Source of the DNA: Prevotella sp. UBA2754
GTDB lineage: Bacteria > Bacteroidota > Bacteroidia > Bacteroidales > Bacteroidaceae
DNA: 54,782 nt
Direction: 5' to 3'
Assembly (NCBI GenBank): GCA_002353295.1
Contig: DEJG01000002.1
Location: 4,309 to 59,090, forward strand
Shown: positions 41,416 to 49,587 of the stretch, piece after piece
Numbering within the stretch: position 1 is the first letter of the stretch
Layout: each line of letters begins with the position of its first letter
Translations under genes and position numbers: made by a program
The notes under the pieces: model-generated
The model's database searches: none
What the model was told of the DNA's origin: nothing
The model's input: only the letters and a program-made list of their open reading frames with translations

Positions 41416-42795
41416 TTACTTATAACATCTACTCAGTTGTTGTGAAAAACCAGATGTTATCTTTAAAGCGATTTCACTTGATATACCAATCTTATATAAC
41501 ATATACGTTCTAATGATATCCTCAAGGCAATAAGCGACATCAATGTATTGCTCTTTGCTGAATACGTCTTTGCCCATAGACTTAGGATGGGTTATTATAT
41601 TTCTGGTTTCTATTACTTTCATACAGAAGTCTGACTCAATATCCACTTTGACGTATTCCTTGAGTATTACCATTAGATTTGAAAAACGAGGTTTCAACTC
41701 GGCCGGAGATTCCCTTAAAATCGCCATTTTGATTTCGTTATACTCTTTTGGAGATAAAACCTTCTTGATCTTCTTAAAAGAAGAATCAAACTTCTTTAAT
41801 CTCGTCTGGTCTGATATTTGGCCAGATGATGGGACTCTTACATTTCGAGTTAATCCATCAATTACAGACACATAATTCTTAATCTTCGTCGCAGGTGTTG
41901 TATGCTCATTAAATTGAGTTTCAAAGAAAGTACTCATAGATGATTTTTCCTCTTCTACGAAACAAAACCATTTCTCAATAATGGTCGACAACTCATCCTT
42001 ATCAAAGCTTGAAATTGATGTTACAATACTGTTGTTAGAAACATCACGATACCTATAACTATACCTGTCACTTTGCTTATAAATGAATTTTGACTTTGCC
42101 GTTCTAAATTCTATGAATTCTGGACTAAATTGATTGTTCCATAACAGCGAGAAAAGCCAAATCATAGACTCTGTTAAGTCTAGTGCATCATAAAACGAAT
42201 GTTTTTTCTTTAAGTTGAGGTTTAAGAAACTGTTCGTGGACATATCAAATCCGAGGGCGTTTGGAGTATGGGCACCATGACCAAATTTTATGTATAGATT
42301 GTGGCTTGTTGATTCAAATAGTGCCAGTGAGGGCTTGGCTTGATATTTTAGTTCTATGCCGTCATTCTCTCTAAAAGGCCATAAATCCGAATAACTTTCC
42401 TTAGTATAATCCCAAACCCATTTATCCATAAGATGAGTTCTTATACAACTATTAAGTATCCCATTAATGGAAAACCTCGGTTTGTCAGACATAAAGAAAT
42501 GATCAACATCCCATTTATATTTACTTTGATGATGACCAAACCAAGAGCTATATGTTAGCCGTAACCCTTTGAGAGCAAAATAGAAACATAGTTTCCTGTT
42601 ATCGATTTCTGAATAAGCATAGCCCGTCGCAGAAGAAATAGTACTCACATTTGCAGCAGAAACATTATTCCAAAACAATTCCAAACGAATGGAATGCTTT
42701 TCAATGAATAATGTCCCAGGTATCTTTCTCCCTAATTGGGGGATATTCCAGAAACCTAAATAACTGTCAGCAAATTGAAAACTATAATTATCCAT
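41416..42795 (-). CDS. ApeA-like protein with HEPN RNase motif (candidate antiphage effector)
   Basis: 459 aa. The N-terminal half begins with 'GFWNIPQLGRKIPGTLFIEK', which resembles the start of ApeA N-terminal domains. The C-terminal half is helical and ends with the HEPN active-site motif R-x4-H in 'KVIETRNIITHPKSMGKD' (RNIITH). ApeA proteins are single-gene abortive-infection systems in which the HEPN part is thought to cut RNA. The gene is AT-rich and lies between the specificity subunit (8-bp gap) and Fic (38 bp). The assignment rests on these two signatures and needs a profile search; otherwise a hypothetical HEPN protein. Confidence 0.6.
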   Translation of the reverse strand: MDNYSFQFADSYLGFWNIPQLGRKIPGTLFIEKHSIRLELFWNNVSAANVSTISSATGYAYSEIDNRKLCFYFALKGLRLTYSSWFGHHQSKYKWDVDHFFMSDKPRFSINGILNSCIRTHLMDKWVWDYTKESYSDLWPFRENDGIELKYQAKPSLALFESTSHNLYIKFGHGAHTPNALGFDMSTNSFLNLNLKKKHSFYDALDLTESMIWLFSLLWNNQFSPEFIEFRTAKSKFIYKQSDRYSYRYRDVSNNSIVTSISSFDKDELSTIIEKWFCFVEEEKSSMSTFFETQFNEHTTPATKIKNYVSVIDGLTRNVRVPSSGQISDQTRLKKFDSSFKKIKKVLSPKEYNEIKMAILRESPAELKPRFSNLMVILKEYVKVDIESDFCMKVIETRNIITHPKSMGKDVFSKEQYIDVAYCLEDIIRTYMLYKIGISSEIALKITSGFSQQLSRCYK

Positions 42796-42803
42796 AAAGA
42801 CCT

Positions 42804-44228
42804 TTATTTTCTCAGAATCATTTGTTCCACTTCCAGCTTAGCCTCTTCAAGAATTCTCATACCTTCTTCCTGCAGCCCCTTTGCCTGTTGACGTAATTCA
42901 TATACATGATTGGCAATCTCTACCTGCTTTCCTATAGGAGGCAGCGGAATGTTGAAATTTTCGAGAAACGATGCAGGAACTCGTTGCTGCCCTGCAGAGC
43001 CGCCAAAAAAGAGCATCGCAGTTTCACGTACGCATTTCATGTGAAGGATTACATGCAGGTACTCTATTGCAAGGCGTTCGTCCTTGGGTCGTAAGATAAA
43101 GAACTCTGTTGAGCCACATCCTAAACCATTGGTTAGATCCTTTGCAATTGCCGATTTCCCGTTTTGCATACAAGGGGTTATTTTAGCCCAGAGCAGGTCG
43201 CCTTCCCTGAACTTTGTAAAACCGGAGGACTGGGCTATAGTTTTTTCGCCCATCGTTGTTATCTCCGAGAATATTTCATCGACGACTTCCATTGGAACAA
43301 ACGAAATGGGAGTGTCAATGACTTTGCCTTTATAGGCTCCGCTGGGGTTGACAAATACCACCTTAGAGAGTTTCACGTTATCCCATTTCGGTGAGATAAG
43401 TTTTACCCCGTCTTTATAGACAGTAGGGTCGAACCTACCTTCTAGTTCACTCCTTTTCATCAGGAATATACGGTCTTTCAATTCGTTATGCACCTCTGGC
43501 AGCGTAATGCCAAGTTCGTCAAGCAGATATGTGTCGATACTTTCAAGGTGTCGCTGAGCTTCTTGCTCTTTTGCATCTTTAGCTTTAATGCCTCTTTTGA
43601 ATGCTTCTACAACTTTTAATTGAATATGAAGATCAGGCATTGGTATAGGAAGACTACCAACTTCATCAAGGTTTATATTCGCTCTAGCTACAGGTCGTTT
43701 TATCCTTTCGATAATCTTTTGCCCTATTGCTGTCTGGAAAAACGCTTGAACATAGTAAGGGTTAAGAGTGTCTTTTAATCTAACTGCACAAATTGCCTGA
43801 TTTATATTCGCTTCTCTATCGTACTGATATATGCCTATTTTCCCAATAGTTGCTCCAACAATCGCTATGAGCAGATCACCTTTCTTAAGTTGCGAATTGC
43901 GCATAAGATTGTTATGTACGTCCCTTTTCAGCTGAAGTAGTTTTGAGAAGTCTATGATGTTGGTTTCCGAAAAATCTCCACTTCGAACAAAAGGAATCCC
44001 TTCAGTTTGTACATAAGCGTCACCTCCACTTTTCGGGGTGATACCTGAAAAGATACATATACTATTGCTTTTCAAATCAGATAACCTATATGACAGATGA
44101 GATAAAACATTCCACATGTCTGTGAAGAGTGGTTTGTTGAAATGGGGATCCAACCTCCCTTCAATCTCCGACCGATTGACGATGTAAATTTTGTTACTGT
44201 CGATATGTTGAGGAACCCGGTAACTCAT
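42804..44228 (-). CDS. hsdS: Type I-like restriction-modification specificity subunit (HsdS)
   Basis: 474 aa, with two target-recognition domains each followed by a helical spacer: first TRD 'FVRSGDFSETNIIDFSKLLQ' and 'LKKGDLLIAIVGATIGKIGI', 'INLDEVGSLPIPMPDLHIQL'; second 'FREGDLLWAKITPCMQNGKS', 'FLENFNIPLPPIGKQVEIAN'. Two TRDs predict a bipartite DNA target. The start overlaps the methylase stop (ATGA). It directs the nuclease-methylase protein at 44225-46387 to DNA. Confidence 0.9.
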   Translation of the reverse strand: MSYRVPQHIDSNKIYIVNRSEIEGRLDPHFNKPLFTDMWNVLSHLSYRLSDLKSNSICIFSGITPKSGGDAYVQTEGIPFVRSGDFSETNIIDFSKLLQLKRDVHNNLMRNSQLKKGDLLIAIVGATIGKIGIYQYDREANINQAICAVRLKDTLNPYYVQAFFQTAIGQKIIERIKRPVARANINLDEVGSLPIPMPDLHIQLKVVEAFKRGIKAKDAKEQEAQRHLESIDTYLLDELGITLPEVHNELKDRIFLMKRSELEGRFDPTVYKDGVKLISPKWDNVKLSKVVFVNPSGAYKGKVIDTPISFVPMEVVDEIFSEITTMGEKTIAQSSGFTKFREGDLLWAKITPCMQNGKSAIAKDLTNGLGCGSTEFFILRPKDERLAIEYLHVILHMKCVRETAMLFFGGSAGQQRVPASFLENFNIPLPPIGKQVEIANHVYELRQQAKGLQEEGMRILEEAKLEVEQMILRK

Positions 44229-46387
44229 AGCGTGGCAATAAATTTCTTCAGTTCTTCACCTATCAGTTCCAACTCGTTTGTGGCTGTTTTCTTGCCTGTG
44301 GCATCATAGCCAATCTCTTCTGCTATGGCCATAAAGATGGGATAGTCGGGCAATTGGCTCTGCTTGGCCAGCAGATATTGTTCCGTCAAACGGCTCTTCA
44401 GGTCGTCAATCTTCGCGGCATACTCTTCCTGCATCGACGTATTCCACGTCTTGTATTCTTCGGTCTGTTTGGCTGTAGTGACCGAGATGCGCTGCCTACC
44501 CTTTATCTCTTCTACTTTCAGTTTCTGCTTCTGTTTGATTTCCAGGTCCCACTGACTGCGCTGGTCCAAATAATTGCTGTCGCGCAACAATCTGCTTTCA
44601 ATATCCTTTTTCTGCTGGACGAGTTTGTCGGTTTCATCCTTCTTCCATTTGCGGAGGAAGAGCACCGAACTCTTCACACCGGCTCCATTGGCGGTAAAGG
44701 CCGTCTGTGGCATGCTGATGACGGCAACGATACGAAACCAGTCTTCTATCTGCGTCCTCACATATTGCATGCTGCTGTTAGTCAATATGCCATCAGGAAG
44801 AACGACAGCCATATAACCTCCTTCTTTCAAAAACTTGTAGTCTTGCTCTATAAAAAGAACCTCCGTATTCTGACCGTCACGATTATTCTCTGGTTGAGCT
44901 TTCACTGCCAACCAGTCTTCCTCTTTCTTGCCAAGTTGATAGGTCTTCAGATAGGCCTGTTCGCTCAGACGAACAGTGCTACCAAAGGGTGGATTTGTAA
45001 TAATAAAATCAAATGTTCCATATTTAAAACCTTGATTGTTAGTCTTGGCAAATATCTCTTCATCAGAAATCAGGCCGTCGGAGGTGATAACATTGGTGTG
45101 ACCATCATCATGGATAATCATATTCATCTTGGCTGCACGTGATATCTGCTCACTAATCTCGATGCCGTAGAGGTTCTTTTCTGCAAAATCATGCCAATAC
45201 GGAAACCATTTGGCATAATCTTTGGTGTCACTCTTATATCTTGGATAATAATCAGTTGCTTGCTCCCGAACTTTATTCAATGCATACAGAAGGAAACCTC
45301 CACTACCACAGGAGGTATCAAGAACCTTAGAGTCTTTCGTGATAGGCAAAACATCTACAATAAACTTTACTATCTCCCGAGGAGTAAAATACTGTCCGAA
45401 GTTACCCCTAAAGAAAGAACCCATAAAGGTCTCAAATGCACGTCCTTTACTGTCAAGATCGGTCTCTCCAAGATTCACACTTTCAAGATAGCCCACCACT
45501 GTCCTTACCTTTTCTGGAGTTAAGTGGATATCATCACGGAAAACTTCTTTATCCCGTTTTCTTCCTTCTTCGTATAATGCCTTAATACGGTTCAGCAGGT
45601 TCTCGTTTTCCTTGGCTCTCCTCTTGTATGCATCCTTTTCTTCCTGTTTTGATACCGTGATAATTTGGAAATCGTAGGGTTCTCCTATTTTACGAGGTTT
45701 GCGTTCGTCCCATATTTTACAGAATATGAGCTTATCCATCTCGTCAAAAGCATCAGAAGGATTTAACTGTCCACCAGCCCATAATGCTTCATGTGCCTGC
45801 TTAAATCTTCGAGTCAGCTCCGACTGGTCAATAACAGAAAGGTCAAAGAATTGTTGTTCGCCTTCTTCATGCTCCATGTACTGAGCACCATAAACGTACT
45901 TGTAAGATGCAATCTTGTCAACGCCATATTGTGGAATGTCAGGAATCTGATTTCTCGTGTTCTGATTCTTGTCAACTTCGTAATACTCATTTCTGATGCC
46001 TGATGTTACCCAAACATATTTGACATCACAGGGCAGGGAGTAAGCATAGCTATACGCTTGATTGACTGCTTGTAGAAACTCAGCTTCACTTATATCTTGT
46101 TTCTTGCATTCTACTACAATATGTGGAGACAAGCACATCTCGTCATCATATACAACGATGTCTGCTTCCTTTATATCGCTACCCATAGTAACAGGAACAA
46201 ACTGACGAATGTGCCTCTCTGGATAATGATAATCTATGATAAGTTTCAAAAATGCCTCAGCCTGCACCTTTTCTTCTGGGTTATTGTAGTTTCGCTCTTT
46301 CTTTTGATAGACGTATGTGATTCGCGACCTATCTTCATTAAAAGAGATATATCCCTTGTCTAACCCTAATTGTATATAGTCCTTCAT
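44225..46387 (-). CDS. Fused PD-(D/E)xK nuclease and N6-adenine DNA methylase (BcgI-like architecture)
   Basis: 720 aa. Residues about 35-160 are a type I R N-terminal-like nuclease: 'KEADIVVYDDE' and 'HIVVECKKQD' give D76, E93 and K95. The methylase core follows: 'FRGNFGQYFTPREIVKFIVD', 'VLDTSCGSGGFLLYALNKV' (SAM binding) and 'FDFIITNPPFGS' near 463 (catalytic NPPF). A coiled-coil C-terminal part (about 600-700) probably contacts HsdS. No helicase/translocase subunit is coded nearby, so cutting would not need translocation. This is the layout of type IIB/IIG enzymes such as BcgI (RM protein plus separate S protein) more than of classical type I. Confidence 0.82.
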   Translation of the reverse strand: MKDYIQLGLDKGYISFNEDRSRITYVYQKKERNYNNPEEKVQAEAFLKLIIDYHYPERHIRQFVPVTMGSDIKEADIVVYDDEMCLSPHIVVECKKQDISEAEFLQAVNQAYSYAYSLPCDVKYVWVTSGIRNEYYEVDKNQNTRNQIPDIPQYGVDKIASYKYVYGAQYMEHEEGEQQFFDLSVIDQSELTRRFKQAHEALWAGGQLNPSDAFDEMDKLIFCKIWDERKPRKIGEPYDFQIITVSKQEEKDAYKRRAKENENLLNRIKALYEEGRKRDKEVFRDDIHLTPEKVRTVVGYLESVNLGETDLDSKGRAFETFMGSFFRGNFGQYFTPREIVKFIVDVLPITKDSKVLDTSCGSGGFLLYALNKVREQATDYYPRYKSDTKDYAKWFPYWHDFAEKNLYGIEISEQISRAAKMNMIIHDDGHTNVITSDGLISDEEIFAKTNNQGFKYGTFDFIITNPPFGSTVRLSEQAYLKTYQLGKKEEDWLAVKAQPENNRDGQNTEVLFIEQDYKFLKEGGYMAVVLPDGILTNSSMQYVRTQIEDWFRIVAVISMPQTAFTANGAGVKSSVLFLRKWKKDETDKLVQQKKDIESRLLRDSNYLDQRSQWDLEIKQKQKLKVEEIKGRQRISVTTAKQTEEYKTWNTSMQEEYAAKIDDLKSRLTEQYLLAKQSQLPDYPIFMAIAEEIGYDATGKKTATNELELIGEELKKFIATL

Positions 46388-46397
46388 GTAATGCTAT

Positions 46398-47051
46398 TTA
46401 TTCTGTTTCTGTTTCTTTTTCTTTCCTTATCTCATCCAGCACTTTCCCATTATACGAGAAATACTTCGCTCCCTGATATGCTCCAGAGGCATTTCGCTGC
46501 TCTTCTGGCATGAACGTTCCAACAAATGGAGAGAGCTTATAGATACGCCCTTCGTACTCTATGCTATCATCTGAGGCCACCTTCACAACAAGTCCCGTTG
46601 GGTCGAATGTTACCTGTTCGCCAATCTTGATGCCGCACATTGAGAATTTGAATCTGGGACGCTTCACTTCTCGCTTTGTTGTTTCTTTGTGGTCACTCTC
46701 CACTATAGGTTTGTTGTCCTTGTAGAGTGTTACCTCAGCATCGTCAATTGTCATAGCGATGTCACGGAAGATATCGAGAGCCATCTGTGGGGCTACATTA
46801 AAGAACTCACGATTTTGGCGGATGCGCAAGTCGGTTAGTCGATCAATGGTCTTATGCACCAACTTCTCAACCTCGTTATACTTCACCGTTTTCATCGTGG
46901 CGAATATCTCGAAGGGAAGAGGAACGGCTGTATTGTCCAACTCTTTGCTCCGTACATCCGCAGGACGTGAACTCTTTCCAATCTTCACCCAATCCTCTCT
47001 GAAACTGGGATTGGTTAGAATGTAAACATATCCAAGTTCTTTGTTTGCCAT
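46398..47051 (-). CDS. GIY-YIG nuclease family protein (T5orf172-like)
   Basis: 217 aa. The N-terminus 'GYVYILTNPSFREDWVKIGK' contains the GIY-YIG-type 'YVYILTN' and 'VKIGKS' strands with Arg in 'RPADVRSKELD', typical of T5orf172/MUG113 proteins. Residues about 130-217 form an extra domain ending 'GAYQGAKYFSYNGKVLDEIR'. It may be an accessory nuclease. It is 10 bp upstream of the nuclease-methylase gene on the same strand. Confidence 0.8.
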   Translation of the reverse strand: MANKELGYVYILTNPSFREDWVKIGKSSRPADVRSKELDNTAVPLPFEIFATMKTVKYNEVEKLVHKTIDRLTDLRIRQNREFFNVAPQMALDIFRDIAMTIDDAEVTLYKDNKPIVESDHKETTKREVKRPRFKFSMCGIKIGEQVTFDPTGLVVKVASDDSIEYEGRIYKLSPFVGTFMPEEQRNASGAYQGAKYFSYNGKVLDEIRKEKETETE

Positions 47052-47064
47052 ATTCTTCTATAAG

Positions 47065-47469
47065 CTATAGTTCATAACCGCTCTTCCCTACGGGAAGCAA
47101 GTGAGAACTAAAGTAGTCGTTACCTCCTTTATCCTTTTGCCCTTGGTGTAAATCTCTGGCTACATAGGCCGCTGCAAATACCACATGAATTTTATATCCT
47201 AAATGCTCATCTAAAGACTCTTCGTACTTCTTAGCCTTTTGAGGATTAAAAGTCGCTACATGAGCTAGGTAATCACGATAAACAGCCTCCGTGTCACCAC
47301 CTGGGTCCATGAAATCAAACAGAGTATCCATGTAGTTATCCATGTATGAAAGATCCTGCTCATTGGTCGCCTTAAAACCCGCCACCAATGTCTTGCAAAG
47401 TCGGAACTGAGCATTGTGGTGCTCAGCTATCTTTTGAAACATATCATGCATATCTTTAGGAAACTCCAT
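47065..47469 (-). CDS. Short protein, possibly the N-terminal piece of an HD/SpoT-like hydrolase
   Basis: 134 aa. No family clearly recognised. Near the C-terminus 'YVARDLHQGQKDKGGNDYFS' followed by 'SHLLPVG' resembles the first helix and motif of (p)ppGpp hydrolase HD domains ('A..AH.GQ.DKGG.PY..HPL.VA'). The protein stops right after this, before any 'HDxxEDT' catalytic part could occur, so it looks truncated or is a minimal derivative. It is tightly spaced in the operon (13 bp before the GIY-YIG gene). Confidence 0.5.
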   Translation of the reverse strand: MEFPKDMHDMFQKIAEHHNAQFRLCKTLVAGFKATNEQDLSYMDNYMDTLFDFMDPGGDTEAVYRDYLAHVATFNPQKAKKYEESLDEHLGYKIHVVFAAAYVARDLHQGQKDKGGNDYFSSHLLPVGKSGYEL

Positions 47470-47495
47470 GTTGCTTTGTTATATTACGTCATTCA

Positions 47496-48578
47496 TCATT
47501 TCACCATATCTAAGATTGTCTCTGGCGATGTTGATAATTCGGTTACAGCGCATAGTCCTGTGCCAATGTCTTTTACGCTGGCACCAAGGAGATACGCCTT
47601 GTTGTCGATAATCAAGAAACGGTCATGATTTCTGTGGGGCAATTGTACAAACGTAATCTCTGGATATTGTTCATTGTGCTTCTTTAAGTCTGTCAGGAAT
47701 TGCTCGCTGTAGCGCGTATGGATGGTGGCTGTCACGCCATCAGCACGTTTTGTTAGCAATGACAAAACACGGTCGTCCACGAAATTGTCTATTAGCACAA
47801 TCCTTTGTTGGGCACTTCGCACTAAGTCTGAAATATACGACCAGGCATCCCACACGCATCCCGTTTGGAATATCTGCTCTGGCAAGAGCTTAGGAGAGAA
47901 ATTCTCTATTTTCTCAATAATGGCATCAATCTTCTCGTCCGTCTCCTGTTGATGTTGTTCAATGTGGAAAATGCGCTGAATCATTTGAACATTATTATTC
48001 ACTAACTGTGGGATAGCCGTGAAAGCACGCATAATCTTGATATTGACTCCAACAGCAGTCTGTGACCTCAGCACGCTACTAAGCATGGCTACACCATTGC
48101 GAGTGAAAGCATAAGGCGGCCTTCTTAAGCCCATTTTTGCAAAACTTGATGTCGCATTTTGTGACATCAAAATATCTGAGCCATGATTATTGTCAAGATT
48201 GGAGGTCACAATTTGTGACTTCCAATTTGTATTTTGCTGTCTTTCTATCGGATTGGAGGTCACAATTTGTGACCGCAATATTTCAAGTTCGCTTTTTGTC
48301 AACTTGAACATAAAGTCCTCAGGGAAACGATTTATATTACGCTTAACAGCCTGATTGAGTGCTTTTGTTTCAACACCATATAGAAAAGCCAAGTCGAAGT
48401 CAAGCATTACCTGCTGTCCACGTATAACTCGTATCATTGACTTAATGCTAACGTTTTCAGGACTACTTTGTGCAACCGACGTTATCACCTTGTCATGGTT
48501 TGGGGTTACTTCATTAAGGTTATCACATTTTGCGATAACCTCAGGTTCAACTTTTTCAGCAGCTACCTTCTTTGCCAT
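47496..48578 (-). CDS. ORF6N-domain protein with C-terminal PLD-like module
   Basis: 360 aa. ORF6N domain in residues about 45-185: 'IRVIRGQQVMLDFDLAFLYG', 'LNQAVKRNINRFPEDFMFKL', 'PPYAFTRNGVAMLSSVLRS'. The loop between the last two is lengthened by repeats of 'SQIVTSN' (two exact copies and a degenerate 'SQNATSS'). Residues about 240-360 resemble a phospholipase D-like/KilA-C module: 'VWDAWSYISDLVRSAQQRIV', 'HDRFLIIDNKAYLLGASVKD'. ORF6N proteins occur in phages and mobile islands and are thought to bind DNA. It is the first gene of the compact island operon. Confidence 0.85.
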   Translation of the reverse strand: MAKKVAAEKVEPEVIAKCDNLNEVTPNHDKVITSVAQSSPENVSIKSMIRVIRGQQVMLDFDLAFLYGVETKALNQAVKRNINRFPEDFMFKLTKSELEILRSQIVTSNPIERQQNTNWKSQIVTSNLDNNHGSDILMSQNATSSFAKMGLRRPPYAFTRNGVAMLSSVLRSQTAVGVNIKIMRAFTAIPQLVNNNVQMIQRIFHIEQHQQETDEKIDAIIEKIENFSPKLLPEQIFQTGCVWDAWSYISDLVRSAQQRIVLIDNFVDDRVLSLLTKRADGVTATIHTRYSEQFLTDLKKHNEQYPEITFVQLPHRNHDRFLIIDNKAYLLGASVKDIGTGLCAVTELSTSPETILDMVK

Positions 48579-48612
48579 ATTGCTTTTAACAAATAATGTC
48601 TTTTGTTGGCTA

Positions 48613-48620
48613 CAAAATTA
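48613..48620 (-). promoter_or_regulatory. Possible -7 box (TAATTTTG) of the island operon
   Basis: TAATTTTG on the minus strand, 34 nt before the ORF6N start codon; the -33 region has no TTTG. Confidence 0.4.
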
Positions 48621-48681
48621 CAAAAAAATATCTTGTATAACCTTTGGTTACATAGAAAAATTGCCTTTCGATGGCTTACTT

Positions 48682-48840
48682 TTATGATTTTTTGTGCAAA
48701 TGATGTGTTCGTAAGCCTATTTTTGTGTTCAAAATGGGATGATGATATGGTTTCAGCAGTTGCTCTTCCAAGTCTTGCTTGAACTTGGAAGAGACATCTG
48801 CGTGGGCTTCTTTCCAATCTAATAGTACATTCTCATCCAT
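48682..48840 (-). CDS. Small protein of unknown function, 52 aa
   Basis: Found by hand; it begins 'MDENVLLDWKEAHADVSSKF' and ends 'GLRTHHLHKKS'. It starts 11 bp after the stop of the 48852-49187 frame on the same strand, so the two may be co-translated. The sequence is charged with a basic C-terminus and matches no family I recognise. It could also be the separated C-terminal piece of a decayed longer gene. Confidence 0.45.
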   Translation of the reverse strand: MDENVLLDWKEAHADVSSKFKQDLEEQLLKPYHHPILNTKIGLRTHHLHKKS

Positions 48841-48851
48841 GAATGTAGCAA

Positions 48852-49187
48852 CTATTCTTTTGTGTGGTTATCCCCAATCCATGTAAGATCAAACCTATAT
48901 ACTTTCTCTTCTGACTGAATTTGCTCAAAGAAAGTTATCATATAGATGGGATAATAAGTGATTTTCCCTTTGGTTTGTACATTCTCTTGACAGAACACAT
49001 AGGCCTGGGGTACATCATAATCTTCATATGCCATGACGTTTGAAAGTGCGTTACAAAACTTCAACAATTTGCATTTTTCCAATGTAAAACACCATGTTAT
49101 ATAACACTTTTCCAATGTAAAATCAGAACTGTATTTACATTTTTCCAAGTTTTCTTGATTAGCAGATTTATCTTTTATAGAAGACAA
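48852..49187 (-). CDS. Hypothetical protein with three 11-residue LEKC repeats, or decayed gene
   Basis: 111 aa. The first half contains three 11-residue repeats starting 'LEKC' (LEKCKYSSDFT, LEKCYITWCFT, LEKCKLLKFCN), encoded by 33-bp DNA repeats. The second half ('DVPQAYVFCQENVQTKGKIT' ... 'YRFDLTWIGDNHTKE') looks like ordinary protein and could start at an internal Met (ATG 49034). I do not recognise the family. If translation starts at the internal Met, the repeats are upstream DNA and not protein. Confidence 0.35.
   Translation of the reverse strand: MSSIKDKSANQENLEKCKYSSDFTLEKCYITWCFTLEKCKLLKFCNALSNVMAYEDYDVPQAYVFCQENVQTKGKITYYPIYMITFFEQIQSEEKVYRFDLTWIGDNHTKE
49075..49149 (-). repeat. 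33-bp periodic repeats with core TTTTACATTGGAAAA
   Basis: TTTTCCAATGTAAAA occurs at 49075-49089 and 49108-49122, and a partial TTTTCCAAG at 49141-49149: exact 33-bp steps. Between the first two lies the palindrome GTTATATAAC. Confidence 0.7.
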
Positions 49188-49221
49188 AACCAGTTATTTT
49201 TGTGTTTTTGTCTTGTATAAT

Positions 49222-49503
49222 TCACATCTTGGGTTCCAGTATTTCCATAATGTCGTTATTGCCTGTGACAAAGCAGAAGAGCAGCAACTGCATGTAATGT
49301 TAAGTCCTCATTTTCGGGCAACTGTTCGTAATTCTCCGTTTGTGGCTTGAAGATATAATCTCCCCAAAGGCCCACGATAGTCAGTCGGCTATAGCCATCG
49401 TGTTTGTCGAGGTTCAAAGACAGTTTGGGCTGCACACCTGTCAGAGATGTTTGTGAAGCAGTCTCTCATTGGGAGGGTATAGCGAAAGAATGCGGTGTTC
49501 CAT
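49222..49503 (-). pseudogene. Decayed HipA-like kinase gene
   Basis: From ATG 49503 the frame reads 'QTSLTGVQPKLSLNLDKHDG', 'LTIVGLWGDYIFKPQ' and 'QLPENEDLTLH', the conserved N-terminal block of HipA proteins. It then breaks: the next frame continues with 'MQLLLFCFVTGNNDIMEILE', which matches a much later HipA segment ('...F..GNNDMHLKNFSL'), and stops. An internal deletion has thus removed the middle of the gene and shifted the frame. No hipB-like gene was seen next to it. HipA is the kinase toxin of a type II toxin-antitoxin pair; this copy cannot be active. Confidence 0.75.
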
Positions 49504-49587
49504 CGTCTATGATAGATGCTATTATTCCCAATATGATTCTCGGCTGATAAAAGATTTGTTATTTGATGGGCCACAATATAGAATTGT

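Noticed and set aside
48563..48817. 84-codon minus-strand frame next to the ORF6N gene
   Set aside because: It overlaps the better 52-aa ORF in another frame and runs into the ORF6N start; composition is not protein-like.
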